Positions 8,921 to 16,977 of a stretch of DNA of 64,000 bases are shown one piece after another. A program made the translations under genes and the position numbers. The first letter of the stretch is position 1, and each line of letters starts with the position of its first letter. Location: positions 1 to 64,000 of the forward strand of contig CADCII010000005.1 of NCBI GenBank assembly GCA_902801515.1, given 5' to 3'. The notes under the pieces are model-generated. The model was not told the origin of the DNA and did no database searches. It saw only the letters and a list, made by a program, of their open reading frames with translations. The DNA comes from an uncultured Lachnospiraceae bacterium. GTDB lineage: Bacteria; Bacillota; Clostridia; Lachnospirales; Lachnospiraceae.

Positions 8921-10204
8921 ATGAACAGAACGAAGATCGCAGTTATCGGCGGCGGGCCTGCGGGTCTTGCAGCTGCCATAGAGGCAAAGAAAGCCGGAGA
9001 AGACAGTATTCTTGTTCTGGAGAGGGACCGCTGTCTGGGCGGGATCCTGAACCAGTGTATCCATAATGGTTTCGGACTGCATACGTTCAAAGAGGAACTG
9101 ACCGGTCCGGAATATGCCCAGCGCTTTATTGACCAGGTCCGGGAACTGGAGATCCCCTGCCGTCTCGGCACCATGGTGATGAGTATTGCGATGGCGGAGG
9201 ACGGCAGCAGCGACAAGATCGTAACGTACCTGAACCATGAAGAGGGACTGGTGCAGCTGAGGGCAGAAGCGGTAATCCTTGCCATGGGCTGCAGGGAAAG
9301 ACCCAGAGGAGCCCTGAACATACCCGGATTCAGGCCGGCAGGGATCTACACTGCAGGGACTGCCCAGAAACTGGTCAATATCGACGGCTTCATGCCGGGC
9401 AGGAGTGTTGTGATCCTTGGCTCCGGAGATATCGGACTGATCATGGCAAGAAGAATGACCCTGGAAGGGGCGAAGGTACAGGCAGTCGCCGAACTGATGC
9501 CATACTCCGGCGGTCTGAAGCGGAATATCGTACAGTGTCTGGATGATTTTGGCATCCCGCTGAAACTCAGCCATACGGTAGTTAATATCGAAGGAAAAGA
9601 ACGTGTGAAGGCAGTGACTATTGCGAAGGTAGATGAACGCAATAAGCCCATCCCCGGAACAGAGGAGAGGTTCGAGTGCGATACGCTCCTTCTTTCCTGC
9701 GGCCTGCTTCCGGAAAATGAACTGACGTCCGGTCTTGGCGCGGTGATCAGCCCTGTGACAAGAGGTCCGGAGGTAAATGAGAGTCTTGAAACTTCCATTC
9801 CGGGTGTGTTTGCCTGTGGTAATGTTCTCCATGTCCATGACCTGGTAGACTTTGTCTCGCAGGAAGCGGCACAGGCAGGAAGAAATGCTGCCCGCTTTGT
9901 GCAGGGCCAGGCGGGAGAGACGCCGACGCCGGATATCAGAGTGACTGCCGAGAACGGCGTGCGGTATACGGTTCCGGAGATCATCAACCCCGGCCGCATG
10001 GAAGATACGCTCACTCTGCGTTTCCGTGTGGGAGCGGTTTATCAGGATATCTACGAGAGTGTCTATGTAAATGACCGGCGGATCCTCCACAGAAAGAAGA
10101 AGATTGCAGCTCCCGGGGAGATGGAGACAGTGGTGATCAAAAAGGATTCATTTGACCAGGCCGGGGAAGTAAAGAGTATTACGGTCAGGCTTGAGGAGGA
10201 GTGA
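8921..10204 (+). CDS. NAD(P)/FAD-dependent oxidoreductase, GlpB-like partner
   Basis: 427 residues. Two Rossmann sites are visible: FAD binding at the N terminus (IAVIGGGPAGLAAAIEAKKAG) and a second at about residue 163 (VVILGSGDIGLIMARRM), as in pyridine nucleotide-disulfide oxidoreductases. The third motif, IPGVFACGNVLHVHDLVDFV, closes the FAD site. There is no CxxxxC redox pair at the isoalloxazine position; the segment LGGILNQCIHNGFG keeps one Cys. Family members sit between a GlpA-like protein and a DUF1667 protein, and the three are thought to pass electrons from the substrate flavin to a carrier. The gene ends two bases before the start of the next, so translation is probably coupled. 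Confidence 0.83.
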   Translation: MNRTKIAVIGGGPAGLAAAIEAKKAGEDSILVLERDRCLGGILNQCIHNGFGLHTFKEELTGPEYAQRFIDQVRELEIPCRLGTMVMSIAMAEDGSSDKIVTYLNHEEGLVQLRAEAVILAMGCRERPRGALNIPGFRPAGIYTAGTAQKLVNIDGFMPGRSVVILGSGDIGLIMARRMTLEGAKVQAVAELMPYSGGLKRNIVQCLDDFGIPLKLSHTVVNIEGKERVKAVTIAKVDERNKPIPGTEERFECDTLLLSCGLLPENELTSGLGAVISPVTRGPEVNESLETSIPGVFACGNVLHVHDLVDFVSQEAAQAGRNAARFVQGQAGETPTPDIRVTAENGVRYTVPEIINPGRMEDTLTLRFRVGAVYQDIYESVYVNDRRILHRKKKIAAPGEMETVVIKKDSFDQAGEVKSITVRLEEE

Positions 10205-10205
10205 C

Positions 10206-10577
10206 ATGGAGAAGAGAGAACTTACCTGTATCGGATGTCCCATGGGATGTCAGATCACCGTCACTCTTGAGGACGGCGAAGTGAAGAGTGTTGAGGGCAA
10301 CACCTGTCTGAAAGGGGATAAGTACGCCAGGGCTGAGGTGACCAATCCCGTAAGGGTGGTCACGAGTTCCGTGCCGGCTGTCGGCGGGGAGATCGGTCAG
10401 GTATCCGTCAAGACCGCAGGTGATATCCCGAAGGGCTGTATCTTTGATGTGATGGAAGCGCTGCGCGCGGTAAGCGTCCAGGCGCCGGTCCGGATCGGGG
10501 ATGTAGTCCTGGCGGATGTATGCGGGACAGGAGTGGATGTCATAGCTACAAAAAATGTGGAGCTGAAAGCGCGGTGA
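10206..10577 (+). CDS. DUF1667 domain protein
   Basis: 123 residues. The start at 10206 is chosen because AGGAGG at 10195 lies just upstream, while the longer frame from 10191 would begin inside this site. It carries the Cys pattern LTCIGCPMGCQITV near the N terminus and NTCLKGDKYA, four Cys suited to an Fe-S centre or zinc. The rest is a small beta-rich domain (VTNPVRVVTSSVP, VLADVCGTGVDV). The family has no proven function but occurs next to GlpA/GlpB-like oxidoreductases, as here. I infer an electron-transfer or assembly partner of the two upstream flavoproteins. Confidence 0.85.
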   Translation: MEKRELTCIGCPMGCQITVTLEDGEVKSVEGNTCLKGDKYARAEVTNPVRVVTSSVPAVGGEIGQVSVKTAGDIPKGCIFDVMEALRAVSVQAPVRIGDVVLADVCGTGVDVIATKNVELKAR

Positions 10578-10590
10578 AGCCGGGGAGAGG

Positions 10591-10860
10591 ATGCTTCGTT
10601 ATCTGAGCACTTTCACGGATAACCTGTATTACCTCACACAGGATGATCCGGATGACGGAAATGACCTGTATGGCGGCGTGACCGTTATGAAGAAGGATTA
10701 TGAGCGCGGCGACCTGTACGGGATGGACTATGTGATCTCGGTTCTGAAGGACCAGGGAGTCAATGAAGATATCTATGTGACCTGCCGGACACTGGGAATC
10801 CGGGTCCACATCAGCACGGAGCCGAAACGGTGTGATTTCTTCCTGGGCGATCCAGACTGA
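10591..10860 (+). CDS. Small acidic hypothetical protein
   Basis: 89 residues, acidic and soluble, with no Cys pair or known motif; it contains YLTQDDPDDGNDLYGG and a C-terminal RCDFFLGDPD. It starts 13 nt after the DUF1667 gene with GGGGAGAGG just before the ATG, which supports translation. I do not recognise the family. It may belong to the oxidoreductase operon, or be a separate small protein whose frame simply follows it. Confidence 0.55.
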   Translation: MLRYLSTFTDNLYYLTQDDPDDGNDLYGGVTVMKKDYERGDLYGMDYVISVLKDQGVNEDIYVTCRTLGIRVHISTEPKRCDFFLGDPD

Positions 10861-10965
10861 CCGCTTCATAGCCGCATTCAGAGGAAGGTACTTAGAACAG
10901 AACGCGGTCAGCACCGCGGTAAGAACGCTGATGGCGTTATTGCATGTATATACGGAGAGGACAGA

Positions 10966-11451
10966 ATGCCTAAAGTTACGATCTACACAGACGGAGCGGC
11001 CAGGGGCAACCCCGACGGCCCCGGAGGGTACGGAGCGATCCTTGCTTATACGGATTCAAAAGGGGTGCTCCATGAGAGGGAACTGTCTCAGGGATACATC
11101 CGGACCACGAACAACCGGATGGAGCTGATGGCAGCAATCGCTGCCCTGGAGGCTCTGACAAAACCCTGCGAGGTTGATCTGTGGTCGGATTCCCAGTACC
11201 TTGTAAACGCGTTTAACCAGCACTGGATCGACAGCTGGATCGCGAAGGACTGGATGAGGACAAAGTCAGAGCCGGTGAAAAATACAGATCTGTGGAAGCG
11301 CCTGCTGGAAGCAGCCCGGCCTCACTCAATCTCCTGGAACTGGGTGAGGGGGCATAACGGTGATCTGATGAATGAGCGCTGCGACGCTCTTGCGACTGCT
11401 GCTGCGGACTCGGATGACCTGATTGAAGATCCCGGCATATCCATTATGTAA
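10966..11451 (+). CDS. rnhA: Ribonuclease HI
   Basis: 161 residues, the usual length for RNase HI. All four catalytic acids are present in order: Asp in [10 protein letters not shown], Glu in [12 protein letters not shown], Asp in [12 protein letters not shown] and Asp in [12 protein letters not shown]. The handle helix ([14 protein letters not shown]) and the [11 protein letters not shown] stretch are also standard. The enzyme cuts RNA in RNA:DNA hybrids (R-loops, Okazaki primers). GGAGAGGA precedes the ATG. The gene is followed by a strong intrinsic terminator, so it ends the upstream transcription unit. Confidence 0.95.
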   Translation: MPKVTIYTDGAARGNPDGPGGYGAILAYTDSKGVLHERELSQGYIRTTNNRMELMAAIAALEALTKPCEVDLWSDSQYLVNAFNQHWIDSWIAKDWMRTKSEPVKNTDLWKRLLEAARPHSISWNWVRGHNGDLMNERCDALATAAADSDDLIEDPGISIM

Positions 11452-11462
11452 AAAGAAACGAA

Positions 11463-11506
11463 AACTCCCGGAGAGAGGTTCATTCAGTACTCTCCGGGAG
11501 TTCTTT
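11463..11506 (+). terminator. Intrinsic terminator after rnhA
   Basis: Perfect 13-bp stem (AACTCCCGGAGAG at 11463-11475 with CTCTCCGGGAGTT at 11490-11502), 14-nt loop, followed by TTCTTT. Confidence 0.85.
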
Positions 11507-11532
11507 ACTGCTTTAAACAGGCAAATTTTCTC

Positions 11533-11561
11533 TTGCCATCCTAAGCGAATAAAGATATGAT
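11533..11561 (+). promoter_or_regulatory. Sigma-70-type promoter of the DAHP synthase gene
   Basis: TTGCCA at 11533 and TATGAT at 11556 are separated by 17 bp. The predicted leader of about 55 nt contains the 9-mer TTTGCGGAA twice (11570-11578 and 11585-11593), which could be a regulator site. Confidence 0.65.
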
Positions 11562-11622
11562 GTAGGAAGTTTGCGGAATTCATTTTTGCGGAACTGATTA
11601 AGGAAGAAAAGAGATACAGACT

Positions 11623-12660
11623 ATGTCCATGCATTTTGAAAAAAAGCTGCCGATCCCGGCAGAGATCAAACACCAGAATCCTCTGTCCGATAAAGTGAAA
11701 CGGATCAAGGAGGAGAGGGACAGAGAACTTCGGGATATCTTCACAGGGAAATCTGACCGGTTTGTCCTCATCATCGGTCCGTGCAGTTCGGATAATGAGG
11801 AAGCGGTCCTGGATTATCTCGGCCGTCTGGCTGCCGTCCAGGAGAAGGTGGCGGACAGGATCATGATCGTGCCGCGCATCTATACGAACAAACCCAGGAC
11901 GACCGGAAAAGGATACAAGGGACTGCTGCATCAGCCTGATCTGTCAAAAAAGCCGGATCTTCTTGCAGGGATCATCGCAATCCGCAAGATGCATCAGCGC
12001 GCGATCGAGCAGACAGGACTTACGGCTGCCGATGAGATGCTCTATCCCGAGAATTACCGGTATCTCGACGACCTGCTTGCCTATGTCGCTGTAGGCGCGA
12101 GATCCGTAGAGGACCAGCAGCATCGCATGACAGCTTCGGGGATGGATATCCCGGTCGGAATGAAGAATCCCACCAGCGGCGACCTTACCGTCATGTTCAA
12201 TTCCATCGTCGCAGCGCAGAGCCGCCACAACTTCATTTACAGAGGCTGGGATGTCAATACGGACGGAAATGACATGGCCCATGTGGTTCTGAGGGGCTCT
12301 GTGAACAAGCACGGAAACTGCATTCCGAATTACCATTATGAAGATCTCCTGCTGACAAGGAGGCTTTATGATGAGCATAAGCTGAAGAATCCGGCAATCG
12401 TTGTGGACTGTAATCACGCCAATTCCAACAAGCAGCATATTGAGCAGATCCGCATCGCGCATGAAGTCATGCACAGCCGTTCCTACAATGAGGACCTGAA
12501 ACCGCTGGTCAAGGGCCTTATGATCGAGAGCTATCTTGTGTCCGGAAGGCAGGACATTGTGTCAGGCCCCGGTCACTGCTACGGACAGTCCATCACCGAT
12601 CCGTGTCTGGGATGGGAGGAAAGTGAGAATCTGATCTACAGCATATATCATATGGTGTGA
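11623..12660 (+). CDS. aroF: 3-deoxy-7-phosphoheptulonate (DAHP) synthase, class I
   Basis: 345 residues, the size of the AroF/G/H family. It condenses phosphoenolpyruvate and erythrose 4-phosphate, the first step of the shikimate pathway. Key motifs: IIGPCSSDN, PRIYTNKPRTTGKGYKG (substrate-binding Lys-Pro-Arg-Thr), PVGMKNPTSGDL and VDCNHANSN (metal ligand region). The chain starts almost directly with the barrel, with a short N-terminal arm (EIKHQNPLSDKVKRIKEERDREL) like that of the feedback-regulated E. coli enzymes. Which aromatic amino acid inhibits it cannot be told, so the symbol denotes the family. The gene stands alone, with its own promoter and a terminator upstream, next to tyrS. 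Confidence 0.92.
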   Translation: MSMHFEKKLPIPAEIKHQNPLSDKVKRIKEERDRELRDIFTGKSDRFVLIIGPCSSDNEEAVLDYLGRLAAVQEKVADRIMIVPRIYTNKPRTTGKGYKGLLHQPDLSKKPDLLAGIIAIRKMHQRAIEQTGLTAADEMLYPENYRYLDDLLAYVAVGARSVEDQQHRMTASGMDIPVGMKNPTSGDLTVMFNSIVAAQSRHNFIYRGWDVNTDGNDMAHVVLRGSVNKHGNCIPNYHYEDLLLTRRLYDEHKLKNPAIVVDCNHANSNKQHIEQIRIAHEVMHSRSYNEDLKPLVKGLMIESYLVSGRQDIVSGPGHCYGQSITDPCLGWEESENLIYSIYHMV

Positions 12661-12661
12661 C

Positions 12662-12690
12662 TTGATTTTTGGCCCTCTGGTTTGTATACT
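12662..12690 (+). promoter_or_regulatory. Promoter of tyrS
   Basis: TTGATT at 12662 and TATACT at 12685 with a 17-bp spacer, just after the DAHP synthase stop. It would give a leader of about 118 nt before the tyrS ATG. Confidence 0.65.
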
Positions 12691-12768
12691 GGAGTCTGTT
12701 TGAAACTACGTGCAGGAACAGATCTGTGGGGTGCGCAGGGAGCGTGTTCTGAGGAGAAGACAATATAA

Positions 12769-12797
12769 CCGGTTGACTGTGTGCACCGCGTCACCGG
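12769..12797 (+). other. Hairpin in the tyrS leader, just before the ribosome binding site
   Basis: CCGGTTGAC (12769-12777) pairs with GTCACCGG (12790-12797) with one bulged base. The loop holds GTGCACCGCG, which partly resembles the GnACCGCG end of the T-box sequence. GGAGG of tyrS follows four bases later. A regulatory role is inference only; the leader seems too short for a full T-box. Confidence 0.3.
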
Positions 12798-12814
12798 ATC
12801 GGAGGATATGATAT

Positions 12815-14050
12815 ATGGGAGTTTATGAGGAACTGCAGGCACGCGGACTGCTTGCGCAGCTTACGGACCCGGTTATGATCCGGGAGATGATCAACGAAGG
12901 CAAGGCAACTTTCTACATCGGATTTGATCCGACCGCGGACAGCCTTCATGTAGGTCATTTTATGGCGCTGTGCCTGATGAAGAGACTGCAGATGGCAGGC
13001 AACAGGCCGATCGCCCTTCTTGGCGGCGGCACCGGCATGATCGGAGATCCGTCCGGAAGAACGGATTCCCGCCCGATGATGACGGTCGAGACCATCCAGC
13101 ATAACTGCGAATGCTTCAAGAAGCAGATGAGCCGCTTCATTGAGTTCGGAGACCAGCCGGGACAGGCGATCACCGTCAACAATGCGGACTGGCTCATGGA
13201 CCTGAACTATATCAGCATGCTGCGTGAAGTGGGAACCTGCTTTACCGTTAACGAGATGCTGGCAGCGAAGGCGTACAAGCTCCGCTGGGAGAAGGGTCTG
13301 ACCTTCTTCGAGTTCAACTACATGATCATGCAGGCATATGATTTCTATATGCTCTATCAGAAATACGGCTGCCAGATGCAGTTCGGCGGAGACGATCAGT
13401 GGTCCAACATGCTTGCGGGCCGCGAACTGATCCGCAGAAAGATCCCGGGATCCAATTCCGAGGCGATGACCATCACGCTCCTCACCAATTCCGAGGGCAA
13501 CAAGATGGGCAAGACTGCGAAGGGTGCCGTGTGGCTTGATCCGGACAAGACCAGCCCGTTTGACTTCTATCAGTACTGGAGAAATGTCGGCGACGCCGAT
13601 GTGATCAAGTGCATGAAGCTGCTTACTTTCCTGCCGCTGGAAGAGATCGCCGAGTACGAGAAGAAGGAAGGCCAGGAACTGAACGCAGTCAAGGAAGTCC
13701 TTGCCTATGAGCTTACGAAGATGGTTCATGGAGACGAAGAGGCAAAGATGGCGCAGGATGGAGCCCGCAAGCTGTTCGCGGCAGGCGGAGCAGACACTGC
13801 GGACCTTGAAGCGATCAAACTTGACCTGAGCACTTTCCGCGATGAACAGGTTGACCTGATCGGAGCCCTGGTCGCAGCGAAACTTGCGACGAACCGTTCA
13901 GACGCCCGCAGAAACATTGAGCAGGGCGGAGTTCAGGTAGACGATGAGAAGGTGACTGATGTCCATGCAGTCCTGGATAAGGAGAAACTGCAGGGTGACG
14001 GCGTTGTCCTCCGCAAGGGCAAGAAGAAGTTCGCCAAGGTCGTTCTCTGA
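12815..14050 (+). CDS. tyrS: Tyrosyl-tRNA synthetase
   Basis: 411 residues, standard for bacterial TyrRS. The class I HIGH-like signature is HVGHFMALCLM and the KMSKS-like loop is GNKMGKTAKG. Tyrosine-site residues lie in YIGFDPTADSLH and YMIMQAYDFYMLYQ, with GGDDQWSNMLAGREL following. The C terminus is an S4 RNA-binding domain (ATNRSDARRNIEQGGVQVDDEKV). It charges tRNA-Tyr. The site GGAGG at 12801 is nine bases before the ATG. It has its own promoter and a leader with a hairpin. Confidence 0.96.
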   Translation: MGVYEELQARGLLAQLTDPVMIREMINEGKATFYIGFDPTADSLHVGHFMALCLMKRLQMAGNRPIALLGGGTGMIGDPSGRTDSRPMMTVETIQHNCECFKKQMSRFIEFGDQPGQAITVNNADWLMDLNYISMLREVGTCFTVNEMLAAKAYKLRWEKGLTFFEFNYMIMQAYDFYMLYQKYGCQMQFGGDDQWSNMLAGRELIRRKIPGSNSEAMTITLLTNSEGNKMGKTAKGAVWLDPDKTSPFDFYQYWRNVGDADVIKCMKLLTFLPLEEIAEYEKKEGQELNAVKEVLAYELTKMVHGDEEAKMAQDGARKLFAAGGADTADLEAIKLDLSTFRDEQVDLIGALVAAKLATNRSDARRNIEQGGVQVDDEKVTDVHAVLDKEKLQGDGVVLRKGKKKFAKVVL

Positions 14051-14088
14051 GAAGCAGCGGTTCCGCACATACTGTCGGAAATAAGATT

Positions 14089-14119
14089 CAGTGGCGGGAT
14101 CCGTTCCGCCACTGATTTG
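14089..14119 (+). terminator. Probable terminator after tyrS
   Basis: Nine-bp perfect stem CAGTGGCGG (14089-14097) / CCGCCACTG (14106-14114) with an 8-nt loop, followed by ATTTGCTGATTT. The T tract is weak, so termination may be partial. Confidence 0.55.
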
Positions 14120-14123
14120 CTGA

Positions 14124-14153
14124 TTTACACAGAGCGGATGATAATGATATAGT
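14124..14153 (+). promoter_or_regulatory. Promoter of alaS
   Basis: TTTACA at 14124 and TATAGT at 14148, 18-bp spacer, about 32 bases before the alaS ATG. The leader is too short for a T-box. Confidence 0.55.
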
Positions 14154-14185
14154 TGTTAAAATTCTAGGAAAGGTCACAGAAACAG

Positions 14186-16825
14186 ATGAAAAAGTATGGC
14201 GTAAATGAACTTCGCAGGATGTACCTGGAATATTTCGAGAGCAAGGATCATCTGGCGCTTCCGAGTTTCTCGCTTGTTCCGCACAATGACAACAGCCTTC
14301 TGCTGATCAATGCAGGAATGGCTCCGATGAAGCCCTGGTTTACAGGGGCGGAGACTCCCCCGAGAAAAAGGGTCACCACCTGTCAGAAGTGCATCCGTAC
14401 CGGAGATATTGAGAACGTCGGCAAGACAGCCCGCCACGGAACATTCTTTGAGATGCTGGGCAATTTCTCTTTCGGAGATTACTTCAAGAGAGAAGCACTG
14501 AACTGGTCGTGGGAATTCCTGACCAAGGTCGTCGGACTGGATCCGGACAGACTGTATCCGTCTGTCTATCTGGAAGATGATGAGGCGTACGATATCTGGA
14601 ACAAGGAGATCGGTATCCCTGCTGACCGTATCTACAGGTTCGGCAAGGAGGATAACTTCTGGGAGCATGGCGCAGGTCCGTGCGGCCCCTGCAGTGAGAT
14701 CTACTATGACCGCGGAGAAAAATACGGCTGCGGAAAACCGGACTGCGCGCCGGGCTGTGACTGCGACCGCTATATGGAAGTATGGAACGACGTTTTCACC
14801 CAGTTTGAAAATGACGGACACGGCAACTATACCGAACTTTCACAGAAGAATATTGATACCGGAATGGGTCTTGAGAGACTTGCTGTCGCCTGCCAGGACG
14901 TGGATTCCATGTTCGACATCGACACCATCGTTGCCCTGAGAGACAAGGTCTGTGAATTTGCTCATACCGCGTATCATGATGACGAGAAGAAGGATGTCTC
15001 GATCCGCAGGATCGTGGACCATATCCGTTCCTCAACCTTCATGATCTCTGACGGCATCATGCCGACCAATGAAGGCAGAGGCTATGTACTGCGCCGCCTG
15101 ATCCGCGGAGCTGCAAGACACGGAAGACTTCTGGGAATCGACGGAGCGTTCCTGTCAAAACTTTCCGCGACCGTTATCGAAACCTCGAAGGACGGCTATC
15201 CGGAGCTGGGCGAGAAGAGCGAGTTCATTTTCAAGGTCCTTGCGCAGGAAGAGGAAAATTTCGACCGCACCATCGACCAGGGACTGTCCATCCTGACAGA
15301 TCTTGAGAAGAAGATGACAGAGAGCGGCACTACCGTCCTGGATGGACAGGAAGCGTTCACTCTGTATGACACTTACGGATTCCCGCTGGATCTGACAAAA
15401 GAGATCCTCGAGGAGAAGGGATACACGGTAGACCAGGACAGGTTTGATGCCTGCATGAAGGAGCAGAGAGAGAGGGCAAGAGCTGCCAGGAAGACCACGA
15501 ACTATATGGGCGCGGACGCGACTGTATATGACAGGCTTCCGGTCGAACTTACCTCTGAATTCGATGGCTACGATCACCTGAGCGATACATCAAAGATCAC
15601 AGCAATCGCCGGCGAGGAAGATATCACGGAAGCTCTGACTGACGGTGAGAAGGGTACCATCGTTGTCGACGTTACCCCGTTCTACGGAACCATGGGCGGC
15701 CAGGTCGGCGACAAGGGAACGATCACCGGTCCGGACGGAGAATTCCGGGTAGAAGATACGATCCATCTTCGCGGCGGCAAGATCGGCCACGTGGGAACCG
15801 TGGTCAGGGGCATGCTGAAGACAGGCGACAAAGTGACCCTGTGTGTCAGTGATGACCTGAGAAAAGCCACTGCAAGAAATCATTCCGCGACCCATCTGTG
15901 CCAGAAAGCTCTGAAGGAAGTCCTCGGCGCTCATGTCGAGCAGAAGGGTTCTTATGTGGATCCGTTCCGCCTGAGATTCGACTTCTCTCATTTCCAGGCA
16001 ATGACTGCCGATGAGCTGAGACAGGTAGAGGATATGGTCAATCAGAAGATCGAGGAAGCGATTCCGGTCGTGACTGAGGTCATGTCCCTTGATGAAGCGA
16101 AGAAGACTGGCGCGATGGCACTGTTCGGCGAGAAGTACGGCGAAGAAGTGCGTGTTGTCGAGATGGGCGAGTTCTCGAAGGAACTGTGCGGCGGTACCCA
16201 TGTATCCAACACAGCCCAGATCAAGAACTTTAAGATCCTCTCCGAGTCCGGCGTTGCCGCAGGCGTCAGAAGGATCGAGGCTCTCACGGGCGACAATGTT
16301 ATCCGCTACTACCGCGATATGGAGCAGGAGGTCATAGCAGCAGCTTCCATGCTGAAGACTTCCAGAACCGATATCCTGGAGAAGATCACAGCTCTTCAGA
16401 ATGAACTGAAGGAAGCACGCTCTGAGATCGATTCGCTGAAGAGCGAAGCTGCGAAGAGCGCGATGGGCGATGTGACTGACAATATCAGGGAGATCGCCGG
16501 AGTGAAGTTCATCGCTTCAAAGATGGAAGGCGTTGACGCCAATGGCCTGCGTGAACTGGGCGACAGCCTGAAGGATAAGATCGGAGAGGGCGTCATAGTT
16601 CTCGCGTCCGTCACTGACGGCAAGGTGCAGCTGATGGCGACCGCGACCGACGGTGTCATGAAGAAGGGAGCCCATGCGGGTAATCTGATCAAGGGAATCG
16701 CGAAGCTGGTCGGAGGCGGCGGAGGCGGCCGTCCGAACATGGCTATGGCCGGCGGAAAAGACGCGTCCGGCGTGGACGCGGCACTGGCTGAGGCAGAGAA
16801 GGTTCTTGAGCAGCAGCTGGGCTAA
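14186..16825 (+). CDS. alaS: Alanyl-tRNA synthetase
   Basis: 879 residues, full length. The class II core has RHGTFFEMLGNFSFGDYFKR and GMGLERLAV. The editing domain has its zinc-type motifs in RNHSATHLCQKAL and ELCGGTHVSNTAQI. The C-terminal DHHA1 region ends in the glycine-rich VGGGGGGRPNMAMAGG. The enzyme charges tRNA-Ala and clears Ser/Gly mischarging. A Cys-rich insertion (YGCGKPDCAPGCDCDRY, about residues 182-198) after the aminoacylation core may bind a metal; it is seen in some clostridial AlaRS proteins. RBS AGGAAAGG lies ~12 nt upstream. Confidence 0.96.
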   Translation: MKKYGVNELRRMYLEYFESKDHLALPSFSLVPHNDNSLLLINAGMAPMKPWFTGAETPPRKRVTTCQKCIRTGDIENVGKTARHGTFFEMLGNFSFGDYFKREALNWSWEFLTKVVGLDPDRLYPSVYLEDDEAYDIWNKEIGIPADRIYRFGKEDNFWEHGAGPCGPCSEIYYDRGEKYGCGKPDCAPGCDCDRYMEVWNDVFTQFENDGHGNYTELSQKNIDTGMGLERLAVACQDVDSMFDIDTIVALRDKVCEFAHTAYHDDEKKDVSIRRIVDHIRSSTFMISDGIMPTNEGRGYVLRRLIRGAARHGRLLGIDGAFLSKLSATVIETSKDGYPELGEKSEFIFKVLAQEEENFDRTIDQGLSILTDLEKKMTESGTTVLDGQEAFTLYDTYGFPLDLTKEILEEKGYTVDQDRFDACMKEQRERARAARKTTNYMGADATVYDRLPVELTSEFDGYDHLSDTSKITAIAGEEDITEALTDGEKGTIVVDVTPFYGTMGGQVGDKGTITGPDGEFRVEDTIHLRGGKIGHVGTVVRGMLKTGDKVTLCVSDDLRKATARNHSATHLCQKALKEVLGAHVEQKGSYVDPFRLRFDFSHFQAMTADELRQVEDMVNQKIEEAIPVVTEVMSLDEAKKTGAMALFGEKYGEEVRVVEMGEFSKELCGGTHVSNTAQIKNFKILSESGVAAGVRRIEALTGDNVIRYYRDMEQEVIAAASMLKTSRTDILEKITALQNELKEARSEIDSLKSEAAKSAMGDVTDNIREIAGVKFIASKMEGVDANGLRELGDSLKDKIGEGVIVLASVTDGKVQLMATATDGVMKKGAHAGNLIKGIAKLVGGGGGGRPNMAMAGGKDASGVDAALAEAEKVLEQQLG

Positions 16826-16856
16826 AAGACTGAAGATATCAGACTGAATAATTTGG

Positions 16857-16896
16857 CGGGGCGTCTCATCCTTTATGGAAGGGGCTGCCCCGTTTT
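16857..16896 (+). terminator. Intrinsic terminator after alaS
   Basis: CGGGGC (16857-16862) pairs with GCCCCG (16887-16892), long loop with further pairing possible, then TTTT. Confidence 0.7.
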
Positions 16897-16933
16897 CGAC
16901 AGTTTTGAGAAATAAATGAACACCACTTGTAAA

Positions 16934-16942
16934 TGTTACAAT
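16934..16942 (+). promoter_or_regulatory. Extended -10 promoter of the transglutaminase-like gene
   Basis: TGTTACAAT reads as an extended -10 (TGn + TACAAT); no good -35 lies 17 bp upstream. The same AAATGTTACAAT string forms the -10 of the promoter at 30654, also before a secreted basic protein. Confidence 0.45.
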
Positions 16943-16977
16943 TCTGTGATAAGTTTGTTACAGGAGGTTAACGTTTC

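Noticed and set aside
8861..10090. Open frame of 409 codons on the - strand
   Set aside because: It lies opposite a well-conserved FAD oxidoreductase gene; its protein has low-complexity His/Arg/Ser-rich content and no domain. Such shadows are common at this G+C.
11570..11593. Direct repeat TTTGCGGAA as a proven operator of the DAHP synthase gene
   Set aside because: Two nine-base copies can occur by chance and no regulator is adjacent; mentioned only within the promoter entry.
12691..12814. Full T-box riboswitch before tyrS
   Set aside because: Only the GCACCGCG end fits; the leader is about 118 nt, with no stem I and no terminator/antiterminator pair visible. Kept only as a weak hairpin feature.
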